NCBI GenBank assembly: GCA_022769825.1
Contig: JALEJI010000023.1
Location: 1 to 58,839, forward strand
DNA: 58,839 bases
Direction of reading: 5' to 3'
Source: Prevotella sp.
Lineage (GTDB): Bacteria > Bacteroidota > Bacteroidia > Bacteroidales > Bacteroidaceae
In this document: positions 25,205 through 34,245 of the stretch, one piece after another
How the letters are laid out: each line of letters opens with the position of its first letter
Numbering within the stretch: the stretch's first letter is position 1
The notes under the pieces: generated by a model
Database searches by the model: none
Told to the model about the DNA's origin: nothing
What the model saw: only the letters and a program-made list of their open reading frames with translations
Position numbers and translations under genes: made by a program

Positions 25205-25610
25205 AATAATATTTTACAAAAGGTCATCTGAGAATCGATTTTTTTCAACCGAGCTGTCTCTTCGTTCTAAATGACGCGATTATGGACGATTTTGATAACA
25301 GCTTGATTATTAGCATCTTGTGATTTTTATGGTTTTCTGGCGTTGCCGATAGGCTGATTTCGCGTCGCCGTTACGGTGTAATCGCGTCGCCGTTACGGTG
25401 TAATCGCGTCGCCGTTACGGTACAATCGCATTGCCGTTACGGTGCAATCGCGTCTCCATTACACCGTAACGGCAACGCCATCACACCGTAATGGCAAAGT
25501 TTTTTGGCCGAAACCCGTCCGACGATGCTGCAAAGGGGCACCTCGAAGTCTTTTTTCCGCTCTAAAAGAGCCTGCCAGCAAGTGTTAAATTTTGGCAATA
25601 ATATTTTACA
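25205..25610 (-). repeat. dispersed element with 22-bp arrays, copy 2
   Basis: Same element as at 1025-1408 in the opposite orientation, bounded on both sides by AATAATATTTTACA as a direct repeat (25205-25218 and 25597-25610). Array units GCCGTTACGGTG start at 25367, 25389, 25411 and 25433. The next two are inverted, CACCGTAACGGC at 25462 and CACCGTAATGGC at 25484. The period is 22 bp inside each group. It sits between the korAB terminator and the gdhA promoter and contains no convincing ORF. Confidence 0.85.
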
Positions 25611-25821
25611 TTTCCACGTGTGCGCATGGTGCCTGCCGTTTATGCCAAATGGCAAAGCCAACGCATGAATGACGCCTTTATGCAAGCCTGGCTTCATAAA
25701 AAACAATTTCACTTATTATGACGCTTGCCATAACAGTGGCAAGAACATGCCTTGTTGCACAGTTTTTTCATAAATAATACTTTTTTCTGTCTATTTGTTA
25801 GGTTATTAGGATAAAAAGCGA
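25611..25821. other. gdhA upstream region
   Basis: AT-rich stretch between the repeat and the gdhA promoter. It holds a small hairpin CTTGCCA/TGGCAAG near 25725-25744 and no ORF. Confidence 0.35.
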
Positions 25822-25829
25822 TAACTTTG
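25822..25829 (+). promoter_or_regulatory. -7 box of gdhA
   Basis: TAACTTTG, 51 bases before the chosen ATG. It overlaps the first codons of the longer open frame, which rules that longer start out. Confidence 0.7.
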
Positions 25830-25880
25830 TACATGTGTATATATAATTGTAAAACTATCATACCAAAAGGAAGGCAATTT

Positions 25881-27221
25881 ATGAAAGCAACAGAAGTAGT
25901 AGCCGAACTGCAACAGCAGTTTCCCCACCAGCCGGAATACATCCAGGCTGTGAGTCAGGTGCTCGGCACCATCGAAGAAGAATATAACAAGCATCCTGAG
26001 TTTGAGAAGGCCAATCTCATAGAGCGTCTTTGCATTCCAGACCGCATCATCCAGTTCCGCGTCAACTGGATTGACGACAAGGGCAACGTGAGGACCAACA
26101 TGGGCTACCGTGTGCAGCACAACAACGCCATCGGCCCCTACAAGGGCGGAATACGCTTCCACTCATCAGTAAACGTGAGCATATTGAAGTTCCTCGCCTT
26201 CGAGCAGGTCTTCAAGAACTCGCTCACCACCCTGCCCATGGGCGGCGCCAAGGGCGGTTCCGACTTCTCACCACGTGGCAAGTCGAACGGCGAGGTGATG
26301 CGTTTCTGCCAGGCATTCATGCGTGAGCTGTGGAACTACATCGGTCCTGACACCGACGTTCCCGCTGGCGACATTGGCGTGGGCGGTCGCGAAGTAGGCT
26401 ACATGTTTGGCCAGTACAAAGCCCTCACCCACCAGTTTGTCGGCATCCTCACCGGCAAGGGACAAGAGTTTGGCGGCTCACTCATCCGCCCAGAGGCAAC
26501 AGGCTACGGCAACGTCTACTTCCTTGAGAACATGCTCAAGACCCGCGGCATAAACCTCGCCGGCAAGACGGTGCTCGTATCGGGCGCTGGCAACGTGGCA
26601 CAATACACCATCGAGAAACTCATCCAGCTTGGCGCGAAGCCACTGACATGCTCCGACTCCGACGGTTTCGTCTACGACCCCGACGGCATAGACGCCGACA
26701 AGCTCGCCTACATCATGGAGCTGAAGAACATTGAGAGAGGCCGCATCAAGGAGTATGCCGAGGAATATCCAAACGCGCAATACTTCCCAGGCCAACGTCC
26801 TTGGGGCATCAAGGCAGACATCGCCACACCTTGCGCCACACAGAACGAGATCAATGGCGAGGACGCACAGAAGCTCATCGACAACGGTGTGATAGCCGTG
26901 AGCGAGGGAGCCAACATGCCATCCACACCAGAGGCCGTGAAGATTTTCCAAGACAACAAGATTCTCTACTGCCCTGGAAAGGCAAGCAACGCCGGCGGCG
27001 TGGCAGTGTCGGGCCTGGAGATGAGCCAAAACTCAGAGAGGCTGCACTGGACCCGCGAGGAGGTTGACAACTATCTCCACCGCATCATGAACGATATCCA
27101 TGAGAACTGCGTGAAATATGGCACCCAGGCAGACGGCTACATCAACTACGTGAAGGGAGCCAACGTAGCCGGATTCCTCAAGGTAGCCAAGGCCATGATG
27201 GCACAAGGCGTAGGAATGTAA
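25881..27221 (+). CDS. gdhA: NADP-specific glutamate dehydrogenase
   Basis: 446 residues, standard length for the hexameric NADP enzyme that makes glutamate from 2-oxoglutarate and ammonia. Conserved segments: IPDRIIQFRVNWIDDKG, YKGGIRFHSSVN, LPMGGAKGGSDF with the active-site Lys, PAGDIGVGGREVGYMFG, and the Rossmann loop VSGAGNVAQY. MKATEVVAEL at 25881 is preferred because the frame's earlier TTG start lies inside the promoter box. The long upstream region contains repeat copy 2. Confidence 0.96.
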   Translation: MKATEVVAELQQQFPHQPEYIQAVSQVLGTIEEEYNKHPEFEKANLIERLCIPDRIIQFRVNWIDDKGNVRTNMGYRVQHNNAIGPYKGGIRFHSSVNVSILKFLAFEQVFKNSLTTLPMGGAKGGSDFSPRGKSNGEVMRFCQAFMRELWNYIGPDTDVPAGDIGVGGREVGYMFGQYKALTHQFVGILTGKGQEFGGSLIRPEATGYGNVYFLENMLKTRGINLAGKTVLVSGAGNVAQYTIEKLIQLGAKPLTCSDSDGFVYDPDGIDADKLAYIMELKNIERGRIKEYAEEYPNAQYFPGQRPWGIKADIATPCATQNEINGEDAQKLIDNGVIAVSEGANMPSTPEAVKIFQDNKILYCPGKASNAGGVAVSGLEMSQNSERLHWTREEVDNYLHRIMNDIHENCVKYGTQADGYINYVKGANVAGFLKVAKAMMAQGVGM

Positions 27222-27258
27222 GAGAGTTAACCACCATAGTTAACCACCATGATTTTGA

Positions 27259-27291
27259 CGCGAGCCAGGCTTTTTACGCCTGGCTCGCGTT
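27259..27291. terminator. bidirectional terminator, gdhA / FAD dehydrogenase
   Basis: ACGCGAGCCAGGC pairs perfectly (13 bp) with GCCTGGCTCGCGT over a short T/A loop. The last codons of the minus-strand FAD gene (NASQ) lie in one arm and its stop codon in the loop. Confidence 0.8.
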
Positions 27292-28893
27292 CATGTATTC
27301 AGCGCAAGCCTCAGCGCACCTCTCGCCATCGACACCGGCCGAGACAATGCCACCGGCAAAGCCCGCGCCCTCGCCACAAGGGAATAGGCCTGCGACGCGG
27401 ACATGCTGCAACGTCAGCTTGTCGCGAAGGATGCGAACGGGCGACGACGTGCGAGTCTCCACTGCAATGAGCACCGCCTCGTTGGTCAAGAAGCCATGGG
27501 CCCGCTTGCCGAAAGCCTTGAAGCCATCTTGAAGACGTTTGGATATGAACGACGGGAGCCAGAAATTAAGCGGACTGCTTATCAGGCCTGGCGCATAACT
27601 GCTCTTGGGCAAGTCGTAGCTCAGGCGATTGTTGACAAAATCGGCCATGCGCTGCGCGGGAGCCGTTTGCCGCATGTTGCCTTGTTGCCAACACGACTTC
27701 TCCAACCTCTCTTGGAAATCCATCACGCCAAGCACGCCTGGCTGGAGGTCATTGTTTTTCAATGAAGGGTCATTTTCCACATCTTCCGGCCTGACTTCCA
27801 CCACCATGCCACTGTTTGACCACTGCGTGCCACGATTGCTTGGCGACATGCCATTGACAACTATCTGCTCAGGCCCCGTGGCAGCCGGAATGACGAAACC
27901 TCCAGGACACATACAGAAAGAATACACGCCCCTGCCATCAGCTTGGGTCACGAAAGAATACTCTGCCGCTGGAAGATATTTTCCACGCCCATTCTTGTTA
28001 TGGTATTGTATGCGGTCGATGACTTGCGAAGGATGCTCCAATCGCACGCCAACGGCAATGCCCTTCGCCTCCATGTCGATACCAGCACTGGCAAGGTATC
28101 TGTAAACGTCTCTCGCGCTGTGCCCCGTGGCCAAGATGACCGGGCCACGAAACTCAAGCTCCTTTCCCGACACCAAGTCGACGGCCTTTACGCCAACTAC
28201 CCGTTCATCCCCGGCTATCGACTTGTCGATAACAAGGCTGGTCATCTTTGTTTGGAAGTGAACCTCTCCTCCACATCTTATTATCTGTAGGCGCATGTTC
28301 TCTATCACCCTCGGCAGCTTGTCGGTGCCGATATGCGGATGAGCGTCGGCAAGGATAGACGTTGAGGCTCCGTGTTGGCAAAACACGTTCAATATCTTCT
28401 CCGTGTTGCCACGCTTGTGGCTGCGCGTGTATAGTTTTCCATCGCTGTATGCGCCCGCTCCGCCTTCACCGAAGCAATAGTTGCTCTCCGGGTCCACCTT
28501 CTGCGTCTTGGTGATAAGGGCCATGTCTTTCTTCCGCTCCCTCACGTCCTTGCCCCTTTCTATGATAACCGGACGGAAGCCAAGCTCTATCAGTCTGAGT
28601 GAAGCGAAAAGTCCGCCAGGCCCCTCGCCCACCACGACCACTTCTGGCCGGTCGCCAACATAAGGGTACTCAGTGTGTTGATACTCATCGTCTTGCGGCG
28701 TCTCGTTGATGTAGACCCTAACCTTCAAGTTAACGAAAATAGCGCGCTGGCGAGCGTCGATGCTACGCTTCAGCACGCGCACATGGTTAATGGTACGCAC
28801 GTCAAGTCCATTTTCATGCGACAACCACGCCTTTAGGTCCTGCTCAGACGAAGCCACCTGCGGCGTTACCCTAAGCAGATATTCTTCTGTCAT
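27274..28893 (-). CDS. FAD-dependent dehydrogenase, COG2509-like
   Basis: 539 residues. A short N-terminal ferredoxin/RNA-binding-like alpha-beta part (1-90) precedes a FAD-binding Rossmann motif VVVGEGPGGLFASLRLIELG and a second conserved region FPCGEGAGFAGGIVSAGVDG near the C-terminus. YCFGEGGAGAYSDGKLYTR and the MCPGGFVIPAATG loop are typical for this widespread but uncharacterised group of oxidoreductases. The reaction is unknown. It is convergent with gdhA, and its final codons form part of the shared terminator stem. Confidence 0.85.
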   Translation of the reverse strand: MTEEYLLRVTPQVASSEQDLKAWLSHENGLDVRTINHVRVLKRSIDARQRAIFVNLKVRVYINETPQDDEYQHTEYPYVGDRPEVVVVGEGPGGLFASLRLIELGFRPVIIERGKDVRERKKDMALITKTQKVDPESNYCFGEGGAGAYSDGKLYTRSHKRGNTEKILNVFCQHGASTSILADAHPHIGTDKLPRVIENMRLQIIRCGGEVHFQTKMTSLVIDKSIAGDERVVGVKAVDLVSGKELEFRGPVILATGHSARDVYRYLASAGIDMEAKGIAVGVRLEHPSQVIDRIQYHNKNGRGKYLPAAEYSFVTQADGRGVYSFCMCPGGFVIPAATGPEQIVVNGMSPSNRGTQWSNSGMVVEVRPEDVENDPSLKNNDLQPGVLGVMDFQERLEKSCWQQGNMRQTAPAQRMADFVNNRLSYDLPKSSYAPGLISSPLNFWLPSFISKRLQDGFKAFGKRAHGFLTNEAVLIAVETRTSSPVRILRDKLTLQHVRVAGLFPCGEGAGFAGGIVSAGVDGERCAEACAEYMNASQA

Positions 28894-29039
28894 CTCTATG
28901 TAAATCCTCTATTATTATTTCAAAAACAATATATCACTTCACAATTACATTTTAATTGCAAAATTAAACAAATTCAATCGATTTGCGCCCCTTCTTGAAC
29001 AATTTTATTGTTTTCTTTGTCAAAAAGACAAAACATTAT

Positions 29040-29047
29040 TACCTTTG
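29040..29047 (+). promoter_or_regulatory. -7 box of threonine operon
   Basis: TACCTTTG with a TTTG 20 bases upstream (29016-29019). Confidence 0.75.
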
Positions 29048-29058
29048 CAAGCAAGTAC

Positions 29059-29089
29059 AGCCATTATCCCTTACGTATCGGGAATGGCT
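29059..29089 (+). promoter_or_regulatory. leader hairpin before thrA
   Basis: AGCCATT-AT-CCC pairs with GGGAATGGCT in the transcript leader between promoter and ATG (29121), a 10-bp stem with a two-base bulge. No T-run follows and no Thr/Ile-rich leader peptide is seen, so it is not a classical attenuator; a regulatory role is inference. Confidence 0.4.
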
Positions 29090-29120
29090 GCGCAATAACA
29101 AACAAAAAATCATTTAATCA

Positions 29121-31559
29121 ATGAAAGTATTAAAATTCGGCGGAACATCGGTAGGTTCCGTGAAAAGCATTCTGAGTCTGAAACGTATCGTAGAGAAAGA
29201 AGCGCGCAAGCAACCCATTGTCGTTGTCGTAAGCGCGTTGGGCGGCATCACCGACATGCTCATCTCCACATCGCGTCTTGCGCAAGAGGGCAAGGACGAA
29301 TGGAAAGAGCAGTTTGAGCAAATGGTAGACCGCCACCACAAGATGATAGACACCATCATCACCGATACCAACGACCGGGAGATGCTTTTCAACAAAGTAG
29401 ACTCGCTGTTTGAACAACTACACTCCATCTATTTCGGTGTTTACCTCATACATGACCTCAGCAAGAAGACCCTTGACGCCATCGTGAGCTATGGAGAGCG
29501 CCTGAGCTCCAACATAGTGTCGACACTGGTGAAAGGCTCACGCTGGATGGACTCTCGCGACTTCATAAAGACCACCATATCCCCCAACGGCAAGATTATT
29601 CTCGACACAGACCTGACCAACCATCTCGTGAAGAAGGCATTCGCAGACCTGCCACGCGTCACCCTCGTGCCGGGCTTCATCTCTTCCGACAAGGACTCTG
29701 GCGAGACCACGAACCTCGGACGCGGAGGCTCCGACTATACCGCGGCCATAATAGCCGCCGACCTCGATGCCGAGATTCTTGAGATATGGACCGACGTGGA
29801 CGGCTTCATGACAGCCGACCCAAGAGTCATAAAGACCGCATACACCATAGACGAGTTGAGCTACGTGGAGGCCATGGAGCTCTGCAACTTCGGAGCAAAA
29901 GTGGTTTATCCTCCCACGATATACCCAGTGCGCATAAAGAACATCCCCATAAGGGTCAAGAACACCTTCAACCCGGAAGCGCCTGGAACCATAATAAAAG
30001 ACAAGATTGACAACGACCACAAGCCAATCAAAGGCATCTCGAGCATCAAGAACACCTCGCTCATCACCGTGTCGGGACTTGCCATGGTCGGCGTGATAGG
30101 CGTGAACAGGCGAATCTTCACGGCACTTGCCGACAACGGCATTTCCGTGTTCATGGTGTCGCAAGCATCATCAGAGAACTCCACGTCAATAGGCGTGCGC
30201 GACGAGGACTCCGCAGACGCGGCAAGAGTGCTCAACAACGAGTTTGCCGCGGAGATAGAAGACGGAGCCATGTTCCCAATGCACGTGGAGAGCAAGCTCG
30301 CCACAATAGCCATAGTGGGCGAGAACATGAAGCACGCGGCAGGTATCGCCGGAAAACTCTTCGGCACACTTGGCCGAAGCGGTATCTCAGTGATAGCGTG
30401 CGCTCAAGGAGCATCGGAAACTAACATATCTTTCGTGGTGCGGGGAGCAGAACTGAGGAAGGCCATGAACGTGCTCCACGACTCTTTCTTCCTTTCAGAA
30501 TACAAGGTGCTGAACCTTTTCATCTGCGGCATAGGAACCGTCGGCGGAAAGCTCATCGAGCAAATACGCTCGCAATACGACAACCTGAAAGAGCACTCAC
30601 GGTTGAAGCTGAACGTCGTTGGCGTGGCAAGCTCGCACAACGCCATATACTCACGAGACGGAATTGACCTGGCCAACTACAAGGAGCTGCTCAAGGCCTC
30701 GGAGCCAAGCGACCCAGAGAAGCTGCGCGACACCATCCTATCGATGAACATATTCAACGCCGTGTTTGTTGACTGCACGGCCTCAAAGGAAATAGCCGCG
30801 CTCTACCAAAGCTTGCTCGACCACAACGTCAGCATTGTAGCGGCCAACAAGATTGCCGCAAGCTCAAGCTATGATGATTATACAAGATTGAAAGAGACCG
30901 CATTGAGAAGAGGCATCAAGTTCCTCTTCGAGACCAACGTGGGAGCCGGACTGCCCATCATAGGCACCATCAACGACCTGCGCAACTCCGGTGACCGCAT
31001 ACTCAAGATTGAGGCCGTGCTGAGCGGAACGCTCAACTATATCTTCAACAAGATCTCAGCCCAGTGCCCATTCTCAGAGACCGTGAAACGCGCCAAGGAG
31101 GAAGGTTACTCTGAGCCAGACCCACGCATTGACCTCAGCGGCACCGACGTGGTGCGCAAGATCGTAATCCTGGCCCGCGAGGCAGGCTATCGTGTCGAGC
31201 AAGAAGACGTGGAGAAGCACCTCTTCGTGCCAGACCACTTCTTCACAGGCTCACTGGAGGACTTCTGGAAGCATTTGCCAGAGCTGAACGCCGACTTCGA
31301 GGAGAAACGCAAGAAGCTGGAGGAAGAAGGCAGACGCTGGCGTTTCATAGCGACAATGGACCACGGGAAAGTGAGCGTGGCCCTGAGAGACATGACACAA
31401 GACAGCCCCTTCTACAACCTGGAGGGCAGCAACAACATCGTCCTGCTCACGACAGAACGCTACAAGGAATACCCCATGCTCATACAAGGTTATGGAGCCG
31501 GGGCAAGCGTTACGGCGGCAGGCGTGTTCGCCAACATCATAAGCATAGCAAACGTATAA
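29121..31559 (+). CDS. thrA: bifunctional aspartate kinase / homoserine dehydrogenase
   Basis: 812 residues. The aspartokinase domain comes first (KFGGTSVGS near residue 4, LGRGGSDYTAA, EIWTDVDGFMTADPR), then ACT regulatory domains (about 310-455; ITVSGLAMVGVIGV, VSQASSENSTSIGV), then the homoserine dehydrogenase domain from about 465 (LFICGIGTVGGKLIEQI, ANKIAAS, ETNVGAGLPIIGTINDL, GTLNYIF). It catalyses the first and third steps from aspartate to threonine; the ACT domains usually bind threonine. First gene of a three-gene threonine operon. Confidence 0.97.
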   Translation: MKVLKFGGTSVGSVKSILSLKRIVEKEARKQPIVVVVSALGGITDMLISTSRLAQEGKDEWKEQFEQMVDRHHKMIDTIITDTNDREMLFNKVDSLFEQLHSIYFGVYLIHDLSKKTLDAIVSYGERLSSNIVSTLVKGSRWMDSRDFIKTTISPNGKIILDTDLTNHLVKKAFADLPRVTLVPGFISSDKDSGETTNLGRGGSDYTAAIIAADLDAEILEIWTDVDGFMTADPRVIKTAYTIDELSYVEAMELCNFGAKVVYPPTIYPVRIKNIPIRVKNTFNPEAPGTIIKDKIDNDHKPIKGISSIKNTSLITVSGLAMVGVIGVNRRIFTALADNGISVFMVSQASSENSTSIGVRDEDSADAARVLNNEFAAEIEDGAMFPMHVESKLATIAIVGENMKHAAGIAGKLFGTLGRSGISVIACAQGASETNISFVVRGAELRKAMNVLHDSFFLSEYKVLNLFICGIGTVGGKLIEQIRSQYDNLKEHSRLKLNVVGVASSHNAIYSRDGIDLANYKELLKASEPSDPEKLRDTILSMNIFNAVFVDCTASKEIAALYQSLLDHNVSIVAANKIAASSSYDDYTRLKETALRRGIKFLFETNVGAGLPIIGTINDLRNSGDRILKIEAVLSGTLNYIFNKISAQCPFSETVKRAKEEGYSEPDPRIDLSGTDVVRKIVILAREAGYRVEQEDVEKHLFVPDHFFTGSLEDFWKHLPELNADFEEKRKKLEEEGRRWRFIATMDHGKVSVALRDMTQDSPFYNLEGSNNIVLLTTERYKEYPMLIQGYGAGASVTAAGVFANIISIANV

Positions 31560-31570
31560 GCCAGGATAGC

Positions 31571-32845
31571 ATGAAACACATTATCATATTAGGCGACGGC
31601 ATGGCAGACCACCCCGTGAGCCGCCTTGGGAACAAGACTTTGTTGCAATTTGCCGACACTCCTTATATGGACATGCTGGCGCGAAAAGGCCGCACGGGAA
31701 GGTTGATGACCATCCCCGACGGATTCCTGCCTGGATCGGAAGTGGCCAACAGCACCATTCTCGGCTACGACCAAAACAAGGTGTATGAAGGCCGTGGGCC
31801 ATTGGAAGCCGCGAGCATAGGCTACGACATGGAGCCTGAGGATTTCGCGCTCAGATTGAACGTGATATGTGTAGGCGACGGAAAAATCGTCACCCACAAC
31901 GGCGGCAACCTCTCAACGGAAAACGGCACCGTGCTGACAAACTATCTCAATGAGAAACTCGGCAACGAGGACATAAAGTTCATACCGGGCATACAATACC
32001 GACACTTGCTCATAGTGAAGCGGGCAAGCAAACACATTGTCTGCGCTCCGCCTCACGACCACCCTGGGGAAGAATGGCAGGGATTGCTCATTAAACCGGA
32101 GAAGGGATGGGAAGACAAGCGCGAACCCATAATGGGCTTTGACGGCAAGCCGACAGGCGAGTCACGCATGACAGCGCAGGAGACAGCCGACTTGCTCAAC
32201 AGCCTAATAATAAAGAGCAAGGACTTGCTTGAGGCACATCCTTACAACAAGGCAAAGAAGGAGAATGGCGAACGCATGGCAAACCTGATATGGCCTTGGG
32301 GAGGCGGCTACCGTCCGTCGATGAAAACCCTCATGGAAAAATACCCGCAGGTAAAGAGCGGATCCTGCATCTCAGCCGTTGACCTGATAAAAGGCATAGG
32401 AAAATACGCCGGGCTCGACGTTATAAGCGTGCCACGCGCCACAGGACTGGCCAATACCAATTATGAAGGAAAGGTGGCCGCGGCAATAACGGCCCTGTAC
32501 AACCAAGACTTTGTATTCGTGCATTTCGAGGCAAGTGACGAGGCGGGACACGACGGCAACCTCGAGTTAAAGCTCAAGACGATAGAGAACCTTGACCACA
32601 GGGTGGTAGAACCCATCTACAACGAGGTGAAACAATGGGATGAGCCTGTGGCGATAGCCGTCATGCCAGACCACCCCACTCCAGTGGAAGTGAGGACACA
32701 CGTGAAAGAGCCGGTGCCTTTCCTCGTCTGGTACAATGGAATAGAGCCAGACAGCGTACAGACCTATGATGAAGTGTCGTGCGTAAGCGGTGATTATGGC
32801 ATGCTTCATCTCACGGAGTTCATGGATAAATTCATGGAAATATAA
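31571..32845 (+). CDS. phosphoglycerate mutase-like protein, putative homoserine kinase
   Basis: 424 residues of the archaeal-type cofactor-independent phosphoglycerate mutase (ApgM) branch of the alkaline phosphatase superfamily. Metal-site motifs are ILGDGMADHP, EVANSTILGYD (with the catalytic Ser), HFEASDEAGHDGN and VMPDHPTPVEVRTH. It sits 11 bases behind thrA and 29 before thrC, with no thrB of the GHMP type in the window. I recall genetic evidence from Bacteroides and Desulfovibrio that members of this branch in threonine operons act as homoserine kinases; on that basis the likely product is O-phosphohomoserine. Glycolytic mutase activity is the alternative. Confidence 0.85.
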   Translation: MKHIIILGDGMADHPVSRLGNKTLLQFADTPYMDMLARKGRTGRLMTIPDGFLPGSEVANSTILGYDQNKVYEGRGPLEAASIGYDMEPEDFALRLNVICVGDGKIVTHNGGNLSTENGTVLTNYLNEKLGNEDIKFIPGIQYRHLLIVKRASKHIVCAPPHDHPGEEWQGLLIKPEKGWEDKREPIMGFDGKPTGESRMTAQETADLLNSLIIKSKDLLEAHPYNKAKKENGERMANLIWPWGGGYRPSMKTLMEKYPQVKSGSCISAVDLIKGIGKYAGLDVISVPRATGLANTNYEGKVAAAITALYNQDFVFVHFEASDEAGHDGNLELKLKTIENLDHRVVEPIYNEVKQWDEPVAIAVMPDHPTPVEVRTHVKEPVPFLVWYNGIEPDSVQTYDEVSCVSGDYGMLHLTEFMDKFMEI

Positions 32846-32874
32846 ACAACTAAACAAAACAAGACAAGACCAAC

Positions 32875-34245
32875 ATGAAATATTATAGCACAAACCACCA
32901 AGCCCCAACGACAACGCTTCGCGAAGCCGTGGAAAAAGGCCTCGCACCAGACCGCGGACTGTACATGCCTGAGAACATAAGACCATTGCCCAAGGCTTTC
33001 TTTGACAACATAGACTCCATGTCGTTTCAGGAGATTGCCTTCGAAGTGGCAAAGGCCTTCTTTGGAGATGACGTAGACGAGGCTTCGTTGAAAAATATAG
33101 TCTACGACACTCTCGCGTTTGACACACCAGTGGTGAAAGTAGACGGCAACATTTACGCCTTGGAGCTTTTCCATGGCCCAACGCTTGCCTTCAAGGATGT
33201 TGGTGCCCGATTCATGGCGCGCCTATTGCAATATTTCATCCGCAAAGACAGGGAGAAAACAAACGACAACCGCACGGTAAACGTCCTCGTGGCGACAAGT
33301 GGCGACACGGGGTCGGCAGTGGCCAACGGCTTCCTCGGAGTTGATGGCATACACGTCTACGTGCTTTACCCCAAGGGCAAAGTGAGCAAGATACAGGAAA
33401 GCCAATTCACCACTTTAGGCCAAAACATAACCGCGCTGGAGATAGACGGCGTGTTTGATGATTGCCAAGCACTCGTAAAAAACGCATTCATGGACAAGGA
33501 ACTTACCTCGCACATGATTCTCACTTCTGCCAACAGCATCAACGTGGCTCGCTTCTTGCCGCAAGCATTCTATTATTTCAACGCTTACGCACAACTGAAA
33601 CGCGACGGCGTGATTGGCAAGGACGGGGCCAAGCTCACTTTCTGCGTGCCCTCCGGCAACTTCGGCAATATCACAGCCGGCCTCTTCGCATGGAAGATGG
33701 GGCTTCCAGTGAGCCATTTCATCGCGGCAAACAACGCTAACGACGTGTTCTACAGCTATCTGCAGACAGGAGTATATACGCCAATGGCAAGCAAGCAGAC
33801 CCTTGCCAACGCCATGGACGTTGGCGCGCCAAGCAACTTCGCGCGCATCTTGGACCTCTATAACAACGGAGAAGCTTGCCGCCCAGAAAATGGCAAAGAG
33901 GTGGAGGCCGTGCTGCCAGCAATTAAAAAAGACGTGAGCGGAGCGACATACACCGACGACAAGATTCGCCAAACCATGAAGCAATGCTATAAGGAAACAG
34001 GCTATGTGCTTGACCCTCACGGAGCATGCGGCTACAAGGCTCTCAAGGAGCAACTGCCTGACAATGAGGTCGGAGTATTCCTTGAAACGGCACATCCGGC
34101 TAAATTTAAGGAAAAAGTCGATAGCATATTGGATACCGACATTGCCATACCGGAACGCCTACAAGCATTCATGCGTGGCAAGAAACAAAGCATTGAAATG
34201 CCAAACGACTTTAACGTTTTCAAGAAATTCCTGCTTGACCAATAA
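32875..34245 (+). CDS. thrC: threonine synthase
   Basis: 456 residues, PLP fold-type II, converting O-phosphohomoserine to threonine. Conserved segments: ERGLxPDRGLYMPE-like start (EKGLAPDRGLYMPE), FHGPTLAFKDVGARFM with the PLP lysine, ATSGDTGSAVANGF, PKGKVSKIQESQ, and PSGNFGNITAG as phosphate-binding loop. The final stop codon directly abuts the ATG of the RNA methyltransferase, so four genes may share one message. Confidence 0.96.
   Translation: MKYYSTNHQAPTTTLREAVEKGLAPDRGLYMPENIRPLPKAFFDNIDSMSFQEIAFEVAKAFFGDDVDEASLKNIVYDTLAFDTPVVKVDGNIYALELFHGPTLAFKDVGARFMARLLQYFIRKDREKTNDNRTVNVLVATSGDTGSAVANGFLGVDGIHVYVLYPKGKVSKIQESQFTTLGQNITALEIDGVFDDCQALVKNAFMDKELTSHMILTSANSINVARFLPQAFYYFNAYAQLKRDGVIGKDGAKLTFCVPSGNFGNITAGLFAWKMGLPVSHFIAANNANDVFYSYLQTGVYTPMASKQTLANAMDVGAPSNFARILDLYNNGEACRPENGKEVEAVLPAIKKDVSGATYTDDKIRQTMKQCYKETGYVLDPHGACGYKALKEQLPDNEVGVFLETAHPAKFKEKVDSILDTDIAIPERLQAFMRGKKQSIEMPNDFNVFKKFLLDQ

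Noticed and set aside
25437..25712. 91-codon minus-strand open frame across repeat copy 2
   Set aside because: Runs through the non-coding 22-bp array; not conserved in copies 1 and 3.
29059..29089. classical threonine attenuator
   Set aside because: No leader peptide rich in Thr/Ile codons and no T-run behind the stem.
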